This document shows, one piece after another, positions 40,082 to 42,775 of a stretch of DNA of 42,775 bases. The notes below the pieces were generated by a model. It did not search any database. It had not been told where the DNA came from and saw only the letters and a list, made by a program, of their open reading frames with translations. The translations under genes were made by a program, and so were the position numbers. This stretch comes from an uncultured Clostridium sp. (lineage in GTDB: Bacteria; Bacillota; Clostridia; TANB77; CAG-508): the NCBI GenBank assembly GCA_947064765.1, contig CAMSWH010000012.1, positions 1-42,775 on the forward strand, written 5' to 3'. The number at the start of each line of letters is the position of its first letter. The stretch's first letter is position 1.

Positions 40082-42775
40082 ATGAGTAACGATAATAATG
40101 AAACAAAAAGAGTTAGAACTTCAAACTTAAATAAAAAAGTAAAAAGTAAAGCAAAAAACTCAAAATCAAAAAATGAAAATGGAAAGAAATTAAAATTTAA
40201 AGATAAACATCCTAAAGCTTCTAAAGCAATAAAAATAGGATTAATAGTATTTTTATTATTAATTATTATTGGAGCAGGAGTTTTAGTAGGTGCATTTTTC
40301 GGAGTTTTTGGAGAAGAACTAAAAATTAGTGAAGAAAGTTTAGTTATTAAATATGAGAACTCTACAGTATATGATGCTGATGGAAATTTAATCGCAACAT
40401 TAAGTGGTGGTACAAAAAGAAAAAGTATTAGCTTATCAGAAATGTCTGAATACTTACCTAAAGCATATGTAGCAATTGAAGATGAAAGATTTTATTCTCA
40501 TAGTGGTATAGATGTAATTAGAACAGGACGTGCAACAGTTACTTATTTATTACATGGTGGAAAATCAAGTTTCGGTGGTAGTACAATAACTCAACAGGTT
40601 ATAAAGAATATTACTCAAGATAAAGAAAAAACAGCTTTTGCTGGGGCATTAAGAAAAGTTAAAGAAATATCAAAAGCAATTCAAGTAGAGCATTATTTAT
40701 CAAAAGATCAAATATTAGAATTATACTTGAACTTAATATTTACAGCAGGAAATGATATTAATGGTGTTGAATTAGGTTCAATATATTATTTCGATAAAAG
40801 TGCAAAAGATTTAAGTATAGCAGAATGTGCATATATGGCAGGAATAAACCATTCACCAAATTCTTATAAGCCATTTGCTGATTATGATGGTGATGAAACA
40901 AAGAAAAATGAGATGAATGAAAAAATTAAAAAAAGAACAAAAACAGTTCTTAAGAAAATGAAAGATCTATCATATATAAATAATGAACAATATGATCAAG
41001 CAGTTTCAGAAGTTGATAGCGGATTACATTTCCAAAATGGAGAAGGTTCAAAAGTAACAACAGATGTATCTTATGTTACAGAAGCTGCTATAGATCAAAT
41101 ATTAGATCAGATGCAAGCTGAACAAGAAGATTTAAGTAGAGATATGGCAGAAATGAATTTATATAGTGGTGGATATAAAATTTATACAACTCAAAAATCA
41201 GATATTCAAGCAATAGTTGAAGCAGAAGTAATAAAAGATAAATATTATAAAACAACTATTTGGCAAAAAACAAATAAAGAAACAGGAGAAAAAGAAAAAA
41301 TAACACAACCTTCTTGGCCAACAATAGTAATAGAAGATCATAAAACAGGTCAAGTAGTGGCAGCGGCAACTGCAACAGGACTTAAGGATGAAAGAACAGC
41401 AACAACAAAACTAGGATATTTTAATATACCTACTGAAATAGATAAACAAACAGGTTCTTCAATGAAACCAATATCTGTAATTGCACCAGGATTAATAACT
41501 GGAAAAATTTCAGGAGCAACAGTATATTATAATCAAGCAACAGTTTGGTCTGGAGCAAATGGAGGAAAAGCATGGAGACCAGGAAACTCCACAGGATATT
41601 CTGATTACTCAAATATGCGTTATGCAATAGCAAAATCTTTTAATATTCCTCATGCAAAAGCTTTAAATGATATAGGAATTGAAGCTGCAGTAGATTTTTG
41701 CAAGAGTGTAGGATTACCAGACTTTTCTGAATCAGGGCTAAGTTTAGCTTTAGGTGGATTAAACCATGGAATATCACCTTCTGATATGGCAAAGGCATAT
41801 TCAGCGATAGCAAATGATGGTGTTTATATAACACAAACTTATTATACAAAAGTAACAGATAATAAAGGTAATACTGTTTATGAACCAAAACAAGAACAAA
41901 ATAGAGTAATGAGCGAACAAAATGCTTATATAGAAAAAAATATATTAACAGAAACAGTTATCGGAAATGGTGGTACAGCAACATATTGTGCAATAAAAGG
42001 GATGGATGTAGCAGCAAAAACTGGTACGACAAATGGTGATTATGATAGATGGCTTTGTGGATTTACACCATATTATACAGCGGCTTGTTGGTTTGGATAT
42101 GAACATAGTGAAGAAGTAAAAGGATTTGGTCAAAATCCAGCAGGACAAATATGGGCGGCAATTATGAAAGAAATTCATTCAGGACTAGAAGGAGCCAGAT
42201 TCCAAGAACCTGATGGAATTGTAAAACAATCAGTATGTAGAACTTCTGGAAAATTACCAGGACCAGGATGTACAGATGTATATACAGAATTATTTACAGC
42301 AGAAACTAAGTTAACAGAAACTTGTGAAGGTCATGGAGTAATAAGAATTTGTAATGACACACAGCAACTTGCTACAGATTTCTGTCCTAGTGTAAGAGAA
42401 CAAATGGGATATATTCCAGAACGTGAAAGAAATGCACCATGGGTTACAGAAGGAATGGCACAGACTGCACCAGAAGGTACATGTCCATTGCATGCTGTTC
42501 CAACAGCACCAGCAACACCTGCAGTACCAACAACTCCAGTAGAAGAAACACCAACTGTTCATACTCATACAGCAGGGGCATGGATTACAGATGTTGCGGC
42601 AACAGCGACAGCAGCAGGTTCAAGACATCAGGTATGTAGTGTTTGCGGTGAAACAATTGCAACAGAAGCGATACCAGCAACAGGAACACCATCAACGCCA
42701 AATAAGCCAACAACACCAACAAATCCAACAACGCCAGAAGATCCAAAACCAACAAATCCAACAACACCAGAAGAT
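40082..42775 (+). CDS. Class A penicillin-binding protein (PBP1A-like), 3' truncated by contig end
   Basis: Open from ATG to window end (absent from the ORF track because unterminated): TM; transglycosylase EDERFYSHSGID, GGSTITQQVIKNI; transpeptidase motifs TGSSMKP and AAKTGTTNGDYDRWLCGFTPYY. Confidence 0.95.
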   Translation, partial: MSNDNNETKRVRTSNLNKKVKSKAKNSKSKNENGKKLKFKDKHPKASKAIKIGLIVFLLLIIIGAGVLVGAFFGVFGEELKISEESLVIKYENSTVYDADGNLIATLSGGTKRKSISLSEMSEYLPKAYVAIEDERFYSHSGIDVIRTGRATVTYLLHGGKSSFGGSTITQQVIKNITQDKEKTAFAGALRKVKEISKAIQVEHYLSKDQILELYLNLIFTAGNDINGVELGSIYYFDKSAKDLSIAECAYMAGINHSPNSYKPFADYDGDETKKNEMNEKIKKRTKTVLKKMKDLSYINNEQYDQAVSEVDSGLHFQNGEGSKVTTDVSYVTEAAIDQILDQMQAEQEDLSRDMAEMNLYSGGYKIYTTQKSDIQAIVEAEVIKDKYYKTTIWQKTNKETGEKEKITQPSWPTIVIEDHKTGQVVAAATATGLKDERTATTKLGYFNIPTEIDKQTGSSMKPISVIAPGLITGKISGATVYYNQATVWSGANGGKAWRPGNSTGYSDYSNMRYAIAKSFNIPHAKALNDIGIEAAVDFCKSVGLPDFSESGLSLALGGLNHGISPSDMAKAYSAIANDGVYITQTYYTKVTDNKGNTVYEPKQEQNRVMSEQNAYIEKNILTETVIGNGGTATYCAIKGMDVAAKTGTTNGDYDRWLCGFTPYYTAACWFGYEHSEEVKGFGQNPAGQIWAAIMKEIHSGLEGARFQEPDGIVKQSVCRTSGKLPGPGCTDVYTELFTAETKLTETCEGHGVIRICNDTQQLATDFCPSVREQMGYIPERERNAPWVTEGMAQTAPEGTCPLHAVPTAPATPAVPTTPVEETPTVHTHTAGAWITDVAATATAAGSRHQVCSVCGETIATEAIPATGTPSTPNKPTTPTNPTTPEDPKPTNPTTPED
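42715..42775 (+). repeat. 28-bp near-identical direct repeat (ACCAACAAATCCAACAACRCCAGAAGAT) at 42715-42742 and 42748-42775
   Basis: Direct reading; contig stops at the end of the second copy. Confidence 0.9.

Noticed and set aside
42311-42568. Cys/Trp-rich antisense ORF within the PBP gene
   Set aside because: By-product of ACA/CCA-rich sense codons; no SD; overlaps a clear sense gene.
1-42775. CRISPR arrays, insertion sequences, prophage or rRNA
   Set aside because: No regularly spaced repeats, transposase/integrase ORFs, phage structural genes or rRNA-like sequence were seen.
1-42775. Stop-codon reassignment (UGA as Trp)
   Set aside because: TGA ends genes at expected positions (e.g. spoIIIAA at 9836), and conserved Trp residues use TGG.

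Overview
42.8 kb window of a very AT-rich, spore-forming Clostridia-like chromosome (taxonomy is inference). Almost all genes are on the + strand. Left to right: Illumina i7 adapter read-through at the contig end; 3' end of gap; a sigma factor / DUF4179-like anti-sigma / membrane-protein cassette; pgk - Nudix - tpiA - gpmI - YezG(DUF600)-like; the complete spoIIIAA-AH cluster; two small membrane proteins; a likely decayed ORF; tRNA-Gln(CTG); a type I asparaginase gene (ansA-like) broken by two +1 frameshifts; HAD, EamA and DHH genes; a tandem nuclease-like protein; greA; a second Nudix; pyrH-frr-uppS-cdsA-rseP-(Zn-ribbon)-polC; DUF1294; a TPR protein; spoVFA/dpaA; uppP; a sortase and an SH3 protein with a possible non-canonical sorting signal; folD; dprA; and a 3'-truncated class A PBP. 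The most notable signal is in ansA. Both frame breaks fall on the same heptamer CCACGGA, each corrected by skipping one C to restore Pro-Gly. By manual scan these two sites hold the only in-frame CGG codons in the window. This suggests either hungry-codon +1 frameshifting or recoding at CGG, or a very specific sequence artefact. Other points of interest: a hairpin that pairs with a Shine-Dalgarno and is followed by a U-run, a duplicated 43-bp element upstream of spoIIIAA and spoIIIAB with a terminator between those genes, an IPEVG candidate sortase substrate, and an extracellular CxxCG module at the PBP C-terminus. All calls come from reading the sequence; no searches were run.
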